NCBI GenBank assembly: GCA_030765065.1
Contig: CM060990.1
Span: 668,576,118-668,640,117, forward strand
From: Deroplatys truncata
Lineage: Eukaryota > Arthropoda > Insecta > Mantodea > Mantidae
Length of the DNA: 64,000 bases
Reading direction: 5' to 3'
Numbering within the stretch: position 1 is the first letter of the stretch; every line of letters starts with the position of its first letter. Under the pieces are notes generated by a model. It did no database searches, had not been told where the DNA came from, and saw only the letters and a program-made list of their open reading frames with translations. The translations under genes and the position numbers were made by a program. Shown piece by piece: positions 43,750-56,209 of the stretch.

Positions 43750-45464
43750 CTTACTGTATTGCCACACGTTTTAATGGACAGTGGGACCGAATTTTCTAAC
43801 TTTCTTAATTTCTAAAAAACTATTCACTTGAAAATTGGCACTCTTAATATGAGCAAATAAAGAAGTGAAGGTGCAAAAGCTCAAATAGTTTTTCATACAT
43901 TACAATTAAATGTTTTTAATTAACGAAAAATTAAACATTTTCTAAAACTGTCTTCCACATTCAGATTTGTCATAGAATCATGATAGTGAAATTTCTAATA
44001 CATAGTACAGTATTAAATTTGAAGGATTTGATTGAAGTTGAAGTTATTAGTTGTAGAGAGATAAACAAAGCTGTTGATCACCAGTGTAAAAATTCTCCTT
44101 GTTTTTCAGTATAAATTAATGTTTTTGTTACTGAATGAAAAATGCAATCATAAACTGCATGCTTGAACCTTTAGATAATATATTTTAGATTATGTATGTC
44201 AATTTGCATACAAATCAGAGCAAAACGGGAATGTAAGAAATATATTTCATGTGAAAATTTGTAAAACCGAGGATAAATACACGGAAAGGCTCCAGTGGGG
44301 TAAGAAGTGGGCGTATGCCTTAAGGTTTGTCCAAATTTAAAGAAGTGCATATCACAAACATAAAGAGCATTATTGAAATTTAACGCTTGCAAGCCAAGTC
44401 TTTTTATGCTACTTCGAACAACAAACATACATAATGATGCCATATGGCAATATTGGGCTGGAAAGGGTTAAGAGTGACGAATTGTGGAAAATGTCTGGCC
44501 AAAATTATTCACAGATGTCCATAGAATGTTTATATTCTTACATGCTGGGGTGAGGGCCAAAATGTTTCCAGAAAATGATCAAATTTAGTTCACCCCAGCA
44601 CGCACATGGGGGAACGCAACTCGCTATAGCAAGAAGTCCGGGACCTTGGTGTGTAAAAGTGAGAGGAAGGCGTGGGATTTTACATTATTCAAAAACATTA
44701 CATAACACGCATTACCTGGAATTTATTAACAAACGTTTGCCGACTCTACATTACGAACTAGGAAGAGAGGATGGAGGGAGATGCCCCCGGAGCCGTGGAC
44801 TGACCACACGCACGTCTTGCTACAAACACTGCACTGACTCAAATGACACTAACTGTATCTCTCCCTTCCAACCGTGTCTAGCCACGCCAGCCAGGATTGG
44901 CGTCATACCAGACGAATTTCAAACAAAGCCTTCTCTTTGGAGGGATCGTTAAGCCGAAAAATCAAAGAAACCCAATAATGCTATGTCTAGTAGCGACAAT
45001 GCAACACAACAGTGCCTGTATGACAATGAGCTTACTGATACGCCACAGTATGATATAATATAAATGACCCAATATTGTTGTCATTTTCGCCTAAAAACTC
45101 AGTCTGTGTGTCGCTAAATGAAAATAATCTGTGAAAATTGTCAACAGTTCTTGAAAATATCCTTTTCGGAGTTTTTGTACAGTACTAAACTTTGGCCTCT
45201 GTAGATTCCTGCCGTTCAATCACTCGCGTTTTAAACGCCTGTAACGTGGCTATTTAATTGACAGCTTTAAAGGTAAAAAGTCACACCTCAAATATTAAAG
45301 GTCGTCCTTCGCACAATGCGTTTCTCAAACGCATTTAAATGTTCATAATGCTCCTTGAAATGCAAATTTCAACCAATTAGTTCGTTTTTTCACCAGATAT
45401 CCTTAATATAATGATAATTAAACGATATCGGCGAATTTTTTAAGCAGGTAGAATTTGTGTATGT
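43750..45464. other. Unassigned DNA
   Basis: Mostly AT-rich. 44580-44950 is GC-richer and has a 125-codon plus-strand frame with no known domain and a composition that looks like chance. No repeat is recognised. Confidence 0.4.
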
Positions 45465-45763
45465 ATATTTTAACATAATTTTTTATTTCTTATTTCATAA
45501 TTTTTTTATAAAGGCCGAGGGATGGAAAACGTTAACAGAGATGTTTTTAGGGTCAATTTAAAATTTGAAATGGGAACCTACAATGAGGGTGAAATTAAAT
45601 TGACCCTAAAATGACCATCACAATGTGCTCCTAATAAAACACGACTAATATCATTTACTTTCCCCCATAATATCAAGCAACTTTTATTGAATACATTACT
45701 TTCTACAACGCTTAGGTTTGGAGATATTGTACAGCCTCAACTTAAAAGGTCCACCCTGTATAA
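45465..45763 (+). mobile_element. MITE M2, partial copy
   Basis: It matches the right two thirds of the element at 25861-26497, including GGGAACCTACAATGAGGG, AATATCAAGCAACTTTTATT and the end GGTCCACCCTGTA. The left terminal repeat is missing. Confidence 0.75.
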
Positions 45764-46462
45764 TATTCTGTTACTTTTATTATTCTTTTCTTTTTTATTC
45801 TTTACATATGGCTGCAGTTTTGAAAGAAGGGACAAAGTGTTCACAGTGAAGCTATGGGTAAATTATCTGACAACACTGTGTATTTTATACGATACTAGTG
45901 TGCATAAACATGATGGTAACAGTTAAAGATGTTTAGATAGCACATTCCTCTCGCTCGCCTTCTTATGGTGGTCCATTGGTCCATCTATACATACAAAGAA
46001 TGCTCGTATACTTCGCGAACCACCAATAAGCTTTTACCAGGAATTTTTACACAATGCTGTGTAAAAGCAAGAGTGAATAAATGTAATCTCAGTCAACTTC
46101 GCGGTGTCTTCCCATTTACCCTTACTTTCAGTTTCTACACCAACGCCTATTATTTCCTGATAGACAGAATCCTTGTTTCTTCACTGACATAAGAAAATAG
46201 CTAGGGCTGAAAAACTACAAATCTTTATCCAACTGAGAATGCAAAGGAAGAAGAAGCGACGTCGAGAGGACCTCCAAACAGGTACGGTGACTCCGCAATT
46301 TAATCTTCGGTAACTGTGAGACAACGCTTCGTTCTGCTATGCCCCGCGCGGGTTACGAACCATCGCCCGCAGTACACAGAACCAACTAAACTGCATTCAC
46401 TCTTAGGTTGATCCGCAACAAATCAAACGCATGTGACCAGTGCACCGTGGTACAACATGTAG
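45764..46462. other. Unassigned DNA
   Basis: No gene or repeat is recognised. Confidence 0.5.
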
Positions 46463-46753
46463 CAATGAGTGCAGTTTTTTTTTTTTTTTTTAAATTTTTG
46501 GATGCTCTTTAACTACTGTGGTTCTTAGCGTCCCATTCCTTATTGACCGGTAATTTTGCTCAGAGGCCTCTATTATTTTACGTGCCGTAAATCTACCACT
46601 TGGGACCACCGGCTTTACTTCCCTTCCGAAGGAAGCTAAGGATTTTTACGCCCGAAAAAAGCCATCGCCCTCCGCCGGATTTGAACCCGCGACCTTGGGA
46701 ACTAGAGGCTAGCACGGTACTACAGTCCACGGAGGACAACACAATGAGTGCAG
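46463..46753 (-). mobile_element. SINE-A copy with 12-bp target duplication
   Basis: Antisense copy with an oligo(T) run (its A tail on the other strand), then the body and head (box B GATTTGAACCCGCGACC). Exact direct repeats CAATGAGTGCAG at 46463-46474 and 46742-46753 flank it. The A tail and target duplication show LINE-mediated insertion. Confidence 0.92.
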
Positions 46754-47676
46754 GAAAGTAGTCCCATGGTAATAATCTAAATTTTAGAATGAAATTATCC
46801 TTAAATATTCTATACAAATTCCATAAAGTCTAATTAACGTTAATTTGTACCGTTAAACAGAGCTACAAGTCCCAACATGAATAACGTTTGTAGCCAGGAA
46901 CCAGCAGTTTCTGTTAGTATCATGGCGGACGGTGATTTGCTCTTGCGTTTTTGTCGACTTACGTAAAACATAAGCGGGCAAACCATTGACTAGTGGTGAA
47001 AAAACAATAGGGTTGGAAGTTTATTGTTAGTTATGTTAGAAATATCTAACAATTCCCGTGAAAGAAGTGGTGAAATTAACTTTTGAGTTCATCCGTGTGT
47101 CGAGTACAAGTATAAACAATGCTCATTAAGAAAAATCTGAAACGGGAAAGTGGTTACACGCGGGAAAAACAAAAAGCGTATGAAATACGCGATGCTAGAA
47201 TGTCACAAGAATGCAATCGCGTAACAATATACAATTTCTTTTTTAAAAATGAGCCGCCAACAGTTGATAAAGTGCCGCTTCCAGAGAGTGAATAAATGTA
47301 AGGTATCGCACACCTGTTACTTTCTTTTTCGCTCATTTCTTTTAGAATTAACTATTATTATATGTGCAAACATTTATTTTGTTGCACTATCAATCTTATC
47401 ACCTTCAACAGAGTACGCTAGTCACCGTTTAAGTTGTCGGACCCTGTTCTCTTTGCATCACGTGCCGCCTGTACTCGTCACATGGTAGTGAAACTAAGAC
47501 TATTTCTGGCGCGAATAGCGGAGGGATCCATTATAACGGTGCATTGGTCAGCTAGGTTTTGTTTTGGTGCGGATCAACCTAAGAGTGAATACAGTTTAGG
47601 TCCCTCTCTTTTGGTGTATACTTCTGCGAAGGTTTGCCTGTGTTCAGCCTCACAGGGGACCTTAAAGCCTTTATTT
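46754..47676. other. Unassigned DNA
   Basis: No gene or repeat is recognised. Short frames at 47249-47679 are not convincing. Confidence 0.5.
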
Positions 47677-48563
47677 TGAGGCAGTATTTTTAACACTTAA
47701 ATAATTTCAGTCTATTTATATAATATATAAATTCAATAACAGCCCGCCTTGAAGCAATATGTGTATGTAATAATTTGTAAAATGTATGTAACAGACATTA
47801 AATATGCTTATATTACTGTAGCCATGTGTAATAATGTTATGTGAATATATTACGTAATTTAATAATGTAGGAGCTGTGAGAATAATAAGTTAAAAGTTGC
47901 TAACAATGAGGTAACCTTGAGTCAATAATGAGTAAGAAAGTTTAACACTACTACTTGTGATTCTTGGAGTAACAATAATGTAATTTTAGTGACAGTTTAT
48001 AAAATAGCCAATCAACAACCTGAAAAAGCTTTAGTTCAATGAAGGTATTCTATTGGAGTAGGATTAGGCAATTAGAAACTGAAAGATAGCAAAGTTTACA
48101 AATTTAGAGTTCAGTTACCTGCAGAAAGTGTCCCCAAGAAATATAATATGTATTCGTGTGAGGCGAAAAATAAGTTTACGTGTTTTAAAAAAGTGCAATT
48201 ACTTACTAAAAAGAATCTCACAGCTCTCTATATCAGTGAAGTGTTATTTAAATCGTATCAAGTATTAATAAAAGGAGTGAAGTAAAATTATAATCTGTGT
48301 AAGCCTACATTCTTAGTCGTATCACAACCCTGCTAAGAGAAACGTGTCTCTAACAATAATACTGACGCAGCCGAGGCAAACATAAATATAATATTTAAAG
48401 AAACAGTCAAATTACAAAGTTAATATTTTTTTAAACTTGGGGCAAAGGCCACCTGGAAGTACATTTGGGGCGAAGGCTACCGGAAACTGTTTACTATACG
48501 TGCGGTTACAACTACTACAAGTTCGGCTCCCCAGCAGTTAAAATATAATACAAACTTCTTCAA
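47677..48563 (+). mobile_element. LTR-like repeat, copy D
   Basis: Plus-sense copy, starting TGAGGCAGTATTTTTAACAC. Near the 3' end it contains GGCTCCCCAGCAGTTAAAAT. A primer-binding-like word follows at once, so it sits in the position of a 5' LTR, but no coding interior is present. It is a fossil copy. Confidence 0.7.
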
Positions 48564-48564
48564 A

Positions 48565-48597
48565 TTGGCTCCCAAAACGTGGGGCTAATAATTACCT
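48565..48597 (+). other. Primer-binding-like motif after LTR copy D
   Basis: TTGGCTCCCAAAACGTGGGG directly follows the LTR end and resembles the TGGCGCCCAACGTGGGGC words next to insect Gypsy LTRs. It supports the reading of the 0.9-kb repeat as an LTR. Confidence 0.55.
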
Positions 48598-48599
48598 TC

Positions 48600-48680
48600 T
48601 TCAATCTCCAAGGAAATCTTCATACCGACATTTTGGATGTATTTCATAGGTAAGCGGTAGAGAAAGTAAAAATTCAACAG
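48600..48680 (-). repeat. R2 stub, inverted
   Basis: The minus strand here reads like the R2 start (TTTACTTTCTCTACCGCTTA then ACCTATG). It lies in the opposite orientation to the larger R2 copy at 48850. Confidence 0.4.
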
Positions 48681-48849
48681 AAGTTGTTCAGAACTGCTAC
48701 ATGTGCTTGTAGTACTAAATTATGGAGGATTAAATGCCGAAAATTACCAAAAACTTAATATTTTTAGTTTTCTGCAGGCTTATAAATTGGAATTTCCTCT
48801 TTAATATGAAGTCTGTTTTATAATTTTAGGTATAACATGTATATTTTTA

Positions 48850-49370
48850 GTAAGTAGGGGAAGTACTGCATTCCAACCTAAACTTCGATACCGAGAGGCC
48901 CCTGAACCCAGAAAAACCGTTTTAAATAAAGGTCCTTGTGTGTGTGTCTGTGAACAGCATAACTCAAAAACGAAAAGTCGGATAAATACCAAACTTGGTA
49001 TTTAGCTTTAGTATCCTTCAAAAATGCGACACAAAGATGTTGAAGAAAATCCCCTAACCCAGAATACCCTTTACAGGGAACGTTTTTCGAAACATTTTAT
49101 TTTCTCAAAAATGGCTTCAACGCTTTTCATTAAAATATCATATATTTAAGATATTTTCATGACAAATAAAATGTATATCTTAAATTTTCTGGGAATGTCC
49201 TCAAAAGCTCTCTTCTTTTTGAATGGCTTGTGCATAACTGGTAAACCACAAGATATAGACAACATTTTTCCACAAAAAAGATGTATAGCTCGTTAAAACA
49301 GACAATTTATGACATATACATTTTTTTTGTGGAGTGATCCATTTCCGAGATATTCTTCGTTATTTGTTTG
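48850..49370 (+). repeat. R2 interspersed repeat, copy 4
   Basis: It shows the full series of R2 words: CTTCGATACCGAGAGGCCC, CTGTGAACAGCATAACTCAA, GATAAATACCAAACTTGGTA, AATGGCTTCAACGC and TTTTCTGGGAATG. This is the best preserved copy. Confidence 0.75.
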
Positions 49371-50334
49371 AATTTTATTTATACTTTTTCTCAAATGGGA
49401 ATTCGTTATTGGTTTTTTGATGTCCTGAACATGCAAAGAGATTGAAATGCTTAACATGGCAACCAGCTCTTAAAAGATTTGGCTATCGCTTAAAGCCTAC
49501 CATATTCTCCTTGTACCTACATGAGAATTAGCAATACTGTTTCTGCAAATGTTTATATCGATTAACATGAAGTATATAGAGAATAAGCGTTTGTAAAAAT
49601 AGCTTGTACAAGAGTAGAGAAGTCATGTGGGTGTAACACATCAGATTTTTTAAATTATGTTGCTTCATTTGCATTTTGTACTGTGAATTCTTTACCACTT
49701 CACAGAAAATAATCACAGCTCCTACACATCTTGGAGTAGGGAAGTAAATTTCAGCCAATATTTTAGGGGAAGTTTTGCTCTATTAATTGGTACTACTGTT
49801 AAGTAGAGCAGCTTCTATGTTCTCAACTATTTTTTAAATATAGATCAGTGAAATTCGATGACATACATCTATATCCTATAAACACGTCATTCTGATACCT
49901 TAACTTTTTTTGAGATAATTGTTTATGAGTTTACAAATTTAATATTGGCAGAATAGGACTTTTAAGTTCCCTTAATATAAAACTTTCGGGATGGCTACAG
50001 TCTTTTCCTTTAGTATTGCTTAATACTTCGCTCTTCTAATGTGTGAAAAATTCATATACATTTCTCAAGTATATCTCTAGTTTTTTTCTAATCTTTAAGC
50101 TCTATGTAGATTAGCCTTTCCTTCCTAACACGAATTCCAGAAAAACAGTAGATTTTCGACTTTTCTGGCGTTTATTGGCTGCTTCTAAAAGCTATCGGTC
50201 ACAGCCTATATATCTGATAAGAACTTGTAAACAATAAACCACGTTCAGTTCCACACATACCAATATACGGCGTGACGAATTCCGAGCATTTCTGTCACGT
50301 GCTTTCGAAATTGCCCATTAAACTCTGCTGTTCT
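49371..50334. other. Unassigned AT-rich DNA
   Basis: No gene or repeat is recognised. Confidence 0.5.
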
Positions 50335-50488
50335 CTCTGAGAAAGGGCAGTAATTTTTTGACGAATGTTATTCATAAGTTCATCTAAATTGTGTAGATTA
50401 GCGGGTTAAATCAGAGAACGCGGTTCATCTACTTACCTTAGATGAACTTAAAAATGGCATTCGTCAATAAATTTCTACGATTTCTCAG
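50335..50488. repeat. Imperfect hairpin of about 150 bp
   Basis: Left arm 50335-50388 (with TTGACGAATGTTATTCATAA and GTTCATCTAA) pairs with right arm 50437-50488 (with TTAGATGAACTT and GGCATTCGTCAATAAATTTC). The loop is about 48 bp. It may be a tiny MITE or a hairpin transcript source. Confidence 0.7.
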
Positions 50489-51484
50489 ATGAAACTGCAG
50501 AGGATAATTGGCACTTTATTAAGCAGGGGCCACAAATGCTTGAACAACGAAGGCAGGCAGTTCCAACATTTCCTTGCCTGATATACATACGCATGTTATT
50601 TACTTTTCTTTTCACGTGTTTAAGTTATATGTGTTAGAAGTAACTTACACAACAAATCGTACTATATTTACTGAGGACTTTCTGTTACCCGCACCGCCGA
50701 CATCAGCCTCGCCGGCCGGCCGTACGCCGCGCATCCGGTTCCGCCAAGGATTGCTCACCCAATATTATGACAAATTTTAACCAATGTATGGATTTAAAAT
50801 GGTTCTAAATATCATCTTGTAGGTCTTCTAAGAAGTATGTGAGATACCGGGAAGAAAGCACAGACTAAGTAGAATTATTTACTTCATCTTTTTAAACAAC
50901 AGGCTGTGTAAATACTAAAGAATGGGAAGCCACTATTAAATAACTATTTTTGCATGATCGTCTGTTTTTTACGTCTTTGTAATAATATTTACCAGAAGAT
51001 AGTTTAGAATTCCAACACACTGTTTCGTTTCCATGCCATACTTCGAAACGGATAACTTATGTTATTTCAAAAAGTATCGAAAACTCCTTATTCTACATTT
51101 TTCAGGAATCAATGACACGCACCCAATTTTACAATATTGCATCTATCTACGCCTTCGACTCCAAATTTTTCTTGAAATACTGAATCTATGTTATCGCCCA
51201 TAATATTATTTTCAAACAATCCGCTTTGCGCCACGGCATCAACCATCAAACAATTGACTCAAAGCGTTCTAAATTATAGCGTCTTAGTAAGCCATCGTTT
51301 TAGTTATAGCTGTCGAAAATCTGAGTTGATAATAGGCGAGTTAATTAAAATTTGTTTTATTAATAATTAATTCAAAATAATAAAACACACAATCGTGCAA
51401 AAATACAGCGTGACCGAGAAGTTTCTAATCGTTTCTATGAAAATGCTAATTTTTGTCTCTTTATTTTGGGTAATCTGAAAGATG
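50489..51484. other. Unassigned AT-rich DNA
   Basis: No gene or repeat is recognised; a small GC-rich patch sits at 50690-50750. Confidence 0.5.
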
Positions 51485-51800
51485 TTGACCACACAACAAC
51501 AGATACACATGCCCTTTGCTAGGGTGAAAGAAATATTTCACCGACGTTACAGTGCGGAAGCCCCGACGCGAAATAACATTAGCGAACTCTGAATGTTCGT
51601 GCCGAAAAACGTTCTGGGCGGCCATCGACGTCGCAGGAAGCTGTGAAGTCGATCGAGCAGGGTCCAAAAGCGTCGACACATTCGTCTCAGTCCGGAACAT
51701 GGAGTCCCAAAGTCCACTGTGAGGCCAACCTTGCGCTTTTGCAGCTTCAACAAAAAAGGAATCATAAATGCGCTGTTGGGTCCACAAAGTGGATTCTGGG
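51485..51800 (+). pseudogene. Transposase-like helix-turn-helix fragment
   Basis: Across shifting frames the plus strand gives FHRRYSAEAPTRNNI, then RSGRPSTSQEAVKSI, then GVPKSTV and LRFCSF-type words. This is the order of the helix-turn-helix region found in many insect transposon-derived proteins (DUF4817-like and mariner-type: P-T-R-x-x-I...G-R-P-x-S...V-x-x-I...S-T-V-x-R-x-L). At least two frame changes lie within about 300 bp. The catalytic part is missing. The minus-strand frame of 108 codons here is its shadow. Confidence 0.55.
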
Positions 51801-52826
51801 ATGTCGTTGTCTCTTCTCTTTAGGGAGGAGACGAAGAAGATGTTGGTGAGGGAAAGTAGAGTGAATGGTGTTAATTGGAGCTAAAGTGAATGTAGTGTTA
51901 AGTGAAGTGAAATATGATTTTTAAAGAGAAAGTGAAACAATGATTCTATACCAAAGTAATAAATATAGTAATTATTGTGTTAAGTAAAGCGAAAAGAAAA
52001 TATACGTCTAATTCAGTGAGAGTGATAAATTATTAAGTGCTGTAAAACATTAAAGGTAAATTAAGAATATTGAAAGGTTAAAGTATATATTTTGAGGAAA
52101 ATTTATTCAAAGTAGTATTTTTTTAAAAAAGAAGAAAAAAAAGCAGATAGAATTTTTGAATCTTGATAAAATTATTAGTAGGGATAAATAGAAAAAATAA
52201 TATTATACATAACACTTAGAACTTGGTATGATATTAAAAGAAATTGTTAATTGTTATCATTAGTTGAAAATTTATTATTTATATTACGTGTAGTTTGGGT
52301 ACTGGATACCAGTGGCTGGAATATAGTTTAATTTAGAATAGAGACTTGTTATCCTTATTTTTTTTTAGTTTAGAAATTGGGAATAGCAGGATACCAGTTA
52401 TTTTAAGTTGCCGGTTACCAGCAACAGATTTAATATATAATATATAATTTTGACTTGAATTTTAACCGTAATGATTATAGTTTTGATTTATCTATTATTT
52501 TATTATTTTTAGCTTACTTATTGTATCTATTTTTTTACTTTTCTACTTTTATTCACTAGAATATAAGCAAAATCTGTACAATACTAATGTATGAATTGAA
52601 AGAAATATTAAATAAATAACATATTTGGAATACACGTCCTGGTGTGGGAATCAAGGCACCAGGATGGCGTATAGTAGATTTTAAGGCCATTGTCTCCTCA
52701 ACTTCCGACGTTTATTCGTTGTTGTTGTGGTCAACATTTTCAATTTACCTACAATGAAACTCAGACAATAATTGGCGTTTTCTCAAAATTCGTTAGAAAC
52801 TTCTCGGAACCCTGTAGTGTGTAATA
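51801..52826. other. Purine-rich AT DNA, LINE trailer-like
   Basis: 51840-52200 is rich in GTGAAGTG/AAAGTGAA words. 52300-52430 has GGATACCAG twice. 52560-52620 ends AAATATTAAATAAATAAC, like a LINE 3' trailer. No coding part is visible. Confidence 0.35.
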
Positions 52827-52853
52827 TGTGTGTGTGTGTGTGTGTGTGTGTGT
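52827..52853. repeat. (TG)n microsatellite
   Basis: About 27 bp of TG dinucleotides. Confidence 0.97.
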
Positions 52854-53279
52854 AATCCATAAAAGAATTTTTCATATAGAAAAGTCGAGACTGTCTCGTC
52901 TTTTTAAACTACTCCTGGAATCTGTAATAATGTTCTTCCTAGACTCATATCGCAATAGCTATTCCAATATCCTATTGAAGATGCTGACAACAAGGAAATA
53001 TTTGTGTTACAAATCTCTGAAATGCATGAAAACTTTATTACTCGTATGTTAACGTTATAAACGTCAATGCGATACTTTTTCCTGTAAGATTAGTAGTTAT
53101 AGTGGTGTATATTCTATGTTTTTCCATAATGGTTAAAAAAATACTGGAAAATGCAATATATAAAATGAGTGCTTTGATGCTAAGCATAAAAATATCTGAC
53201 AAAAGTGAATACATATTCCACGCAAGTTTATCAAATTTCAAGAACGAAGACGAGGATTCACAATTCATAATTCGAAACG

Positions 53280-53790
53280 ATTTGGTAACTGTCACATCAC
53301 TAAATAACACCTTCTTGGTGTACTTAAAATTTCCTACTTTGCATATTTCCATAGTCATTCATCATATGGTATAATATTCTGGGGAAAGTCCAGTTATAAA
53401 AATAGAATCTTTGTAATACAAAAAAGGGCAATCAGAATAATGTAAAACCTTTGCGGCAACACAAGCTGCAAACCTTACTTCATACTGTTAAATACCTTGA
53501 CTGTTCCTTCACTATACATTTTTGAAACTCTCGTAAAAATGTATAAGCAGCAAAATAGTTTTAACACAAATGCTGTATTCTGATTATAATACAAGTAATA
53601 AATTTAAACTGCACATTACAGGTCATAAAAGAACCCTATATGAAAAAATGTTTATATTATAATGACATTCAATTCTTTAATAAACTCCCCACATATTTAA
53701 AAAAGCGTTAAAACCCTAAAAGCCTTCAAAAAAGATTTGAAAAAATTCCTAATACAGGGTTGTTTTTATTAAGTGGAAGATTACCTAGAA
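53280..53790 (+). pseudogene. LINE reverse transcriptase C-terminal fragment
   Basis: The frame gives SYFAYFHSHSSYGIIFWGKS then RIFVIQKRAIRIM, a stop, CKPYFILLNTLTVPSLYIFE and LVKMYKQQN. It lines up with 25159-25686 (SYFAYFHS..., QKKAIRIM, CKPYF), so both belong to one Jockey/CR1-type clade. Frame changes and stops are frequent further on (LKAFKKDLKKFLIQG). The 5' part is missing. An AT-rich trailer follows to about 53990. Confidence 0.8.
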
Positions 53791-55189
53791 ATTAATTGGT
53801 TTATAAGCTTTCTTATGGAATATATTACATATGTTTACAATTCCAAAATTTAGTTTAAGTACCTCTCATGTAATAAATTAGGAATTCCGTATTTGTGTAT
53901 TACATCTAATTAGACCTGCTCTTTTTGCACTAATAATTGTACTGTTAAAATGAAGCCAATATTGCCAGTATTGAAATCAAGCGGTGAATAAATTTGAGTC
54001 TCTTCCTCAAAGGTGCACAGGTCAATAATCCGATTCCGAAGACAAATTTATAAATTACATTCACTTATTTTTGAGCATAAGTTCGGAACATACGGAATGC
54101 ATTTAAATAATGAAAAAGAGTAGGTACTAAGGCGTTTTTCAGCTGAATCGAATCGGAGTCGGAAAGAAAACCAAAAAATGCACACTATAGTTTCCGTTAA
54201 ATCTGTGTGTTCGTAATATAAGTTAAATATTGGGTATTGTAACAAACGAGAATACCATTTGGTGCTAAAGACGCTTCGTCACTTAGGCGATCAGCGTAGC
54301 ACAAACTTTACACTTGAAAAATTTTTGACACATATTCCGAACAGAACACAACTGACCCGTCCATTCAAATCACAACTGAACTGTAGAGTCACAAATCTAA
54401 AAGGAACTGCATTCGGCACAGTCCACTTTTAACTGTCCAAACCCTTGACTCCACTTAACTTTTTAACTTAGTAACTAACTATCCGGGGAAGAGCAGTACC
54501 TTATATAGGCCCGCAAACAAAGCGAAATGTTCTAGAAAGGAAGCTAATAGAACATGCCGAAATAATATTCTGGAGCGGTAAAAACGGCAGAAAAGCGGCA
54601 CATAATGGGTCCGTTGCGCGGCTATTGTTCTGACGGGTCGACCGAAGGCCCCACCCAGGCGCCGGGTCGGGGTGCGCTCACTGGCAGCCCACAGGTAGCT
54701 TCGTGCTCGTGGTCACAAATCGTCGGAAAGGATTTTAGCACTATGGCCAACTCTAGGCCAAGTATGTTTACTTAAACTCCGGGAAAAAGGAATGAAGTGA
54801 AGGGATTAGAGAGACAGCCAGATATGATGACAAAGGCACAGCACAACGGGGTATTTAACATTTTCAGATTTCATATGCAGGCAGAGCCTCCCTCCGATGG
54901 CATCTCTATTCACAGGGAAAGGTCGACGGTATCGAAGCCAGGACATCCCAGTAGATCGTCCCTTCGATACACCCCTTTCCCTATGGACAGGCAGAGGTCA
55001 GAATCGATACCAGAAAAGAAACATTTCTCTCCTCAAAGCACATTCAACACATACTCCACAATCTGCCGTCTAACGTGCTTGGCCCCATAAACATGGAAGA
55101 TGAGACAGAATTAGGGACAGTTTGTGGTATGTAAGAAACCTTTCAGTATTAACACAGGGACAGGAAAAAGCCGAAAAATCTTTAGTTAG
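53791..55189. other. LINE trailer, then unassigned DNA
   Basis: Up to about 53990 is LINE trailer-like. 54590-54720 is strongly GC-rich (CCACCCAGGCGCCGGGTCGG) without a recognised frame. The 97-codon frame at 54797 has no known domain. Confidence 0.4.
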
Positions 55190-55290
55190 GATGGTTAGTC
55201 TTTTCTAGGCTTGAACCTGGAACTTTCCGAATGCCAGCCTCTGACAATAATATCTGAGCCACCCCACTGAACGATAAGTGAGGAAATTTG
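55190..55290 (-). mobile_element. tRNA-like SINE head remnant
   Basis: The minus strand reads GGGTGGCTCAGATATTATTG then GGCATTCGGAAAGTTCCAGG and TTCAAGCC, close to the SINE-C head. No body follows. Confidence 0.4.
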
Positions 55291-55334
55291 GCAATCCTGG
55301 GCGAAAACAAACACCTTTTAGGGTATACTCTAGC

Positions 55335-55537
55335 TTTTACGTCCGAAAAAAAACCTTAGCATGGCTTCCTTCGGAAGGGAAGTAAAGTCGGTGGTCCTAT
55401 ATCCTAGATTTACGGCACGCAAAAGAACTTCAAGCCTGATAAAAAGGCCTCTGAGCAAAATTTTCGGTCTTTCATGCCCAACATAGAACGGGATGCTAAG
55501 AACCATAGTTAAAGAGCGTCCATAAATAAAATTCATT
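55335..55537 (+). mobile_element. SINE-A copy, head-truncated
   Basis: The body runs from TTTTACGTCCGAAAAAAAAC to GAGCGTCCATAAATAAAATT. The tRNA-like head is missing. Confidence 0.8.
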
Positions 55538-56209
55538 GTTTCCGGCTTTTAAGCCAGGTGAATTGTTGGTGGAACACCGACGTTTCTGGAAAGTGCATCT
55601 GTTCCATCTTTAGGTTACTGAATGATTTCAATTTTTTAGATTGTTCCAAACCGTTGAGTTTTGAGCATTGGTACACAAATTCTTCCAATGTAAGCTTTTG
55701 GTTTTCCAAACTGCAATGTTAAAAACAAAGTTACCCTCAGATAATACATTGGCTACATTACATTTTGTATCACTGATACAGTCTTCGGAAAGGAACGGGT
55801 GCAACAGACATGATGTCTTATCTGACTATACAGAGTGAATCACCTGAAACTTGCACCGCAAATATAGAAAGTGCTATTGATGTGCAGTTTTCACAGCATT
55901 GATTGGTAGTCAGGGGCTCGTACATTTAGCCTATAAACAGATTTTAATAATACTGAGAAAGTATATTTTTTGAGCAAACATAGAATTTTTAAATGAAAAG
56001 ATGCCTGGTTACATCAACAAAATAAAGGTAGGGTAAATTAGAAGGTCAATAGTCTTTGTTGCAGGATTCTAGTTTACGAGGAATCTTATTTTGAAACTTT
56101 TACGCACCGACACTTGTACAACCTGTGGTATCACAAACTAAAGAAAAACAAAAGGGCATTACAATACTTCCATGGATTCTTACAAGTAAAGTTCCCTAAC
56201 AGTTCCAGG
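55538..56209. other. Unassigned AT-rich DNA
   Basis: No gene or repeat is recognised. Confidence 0.5.

Noticed and set aside
44575-44952. 125-codon plus-strand frame in a GC-richer patch
   Set aside because: No domain, no conserved order of residues, and the composition fits chance in GC-rich DNA.
54797-55090. 97-codon frame with polar composition
   Set aside because: No recognised domain; not supported as a gene.
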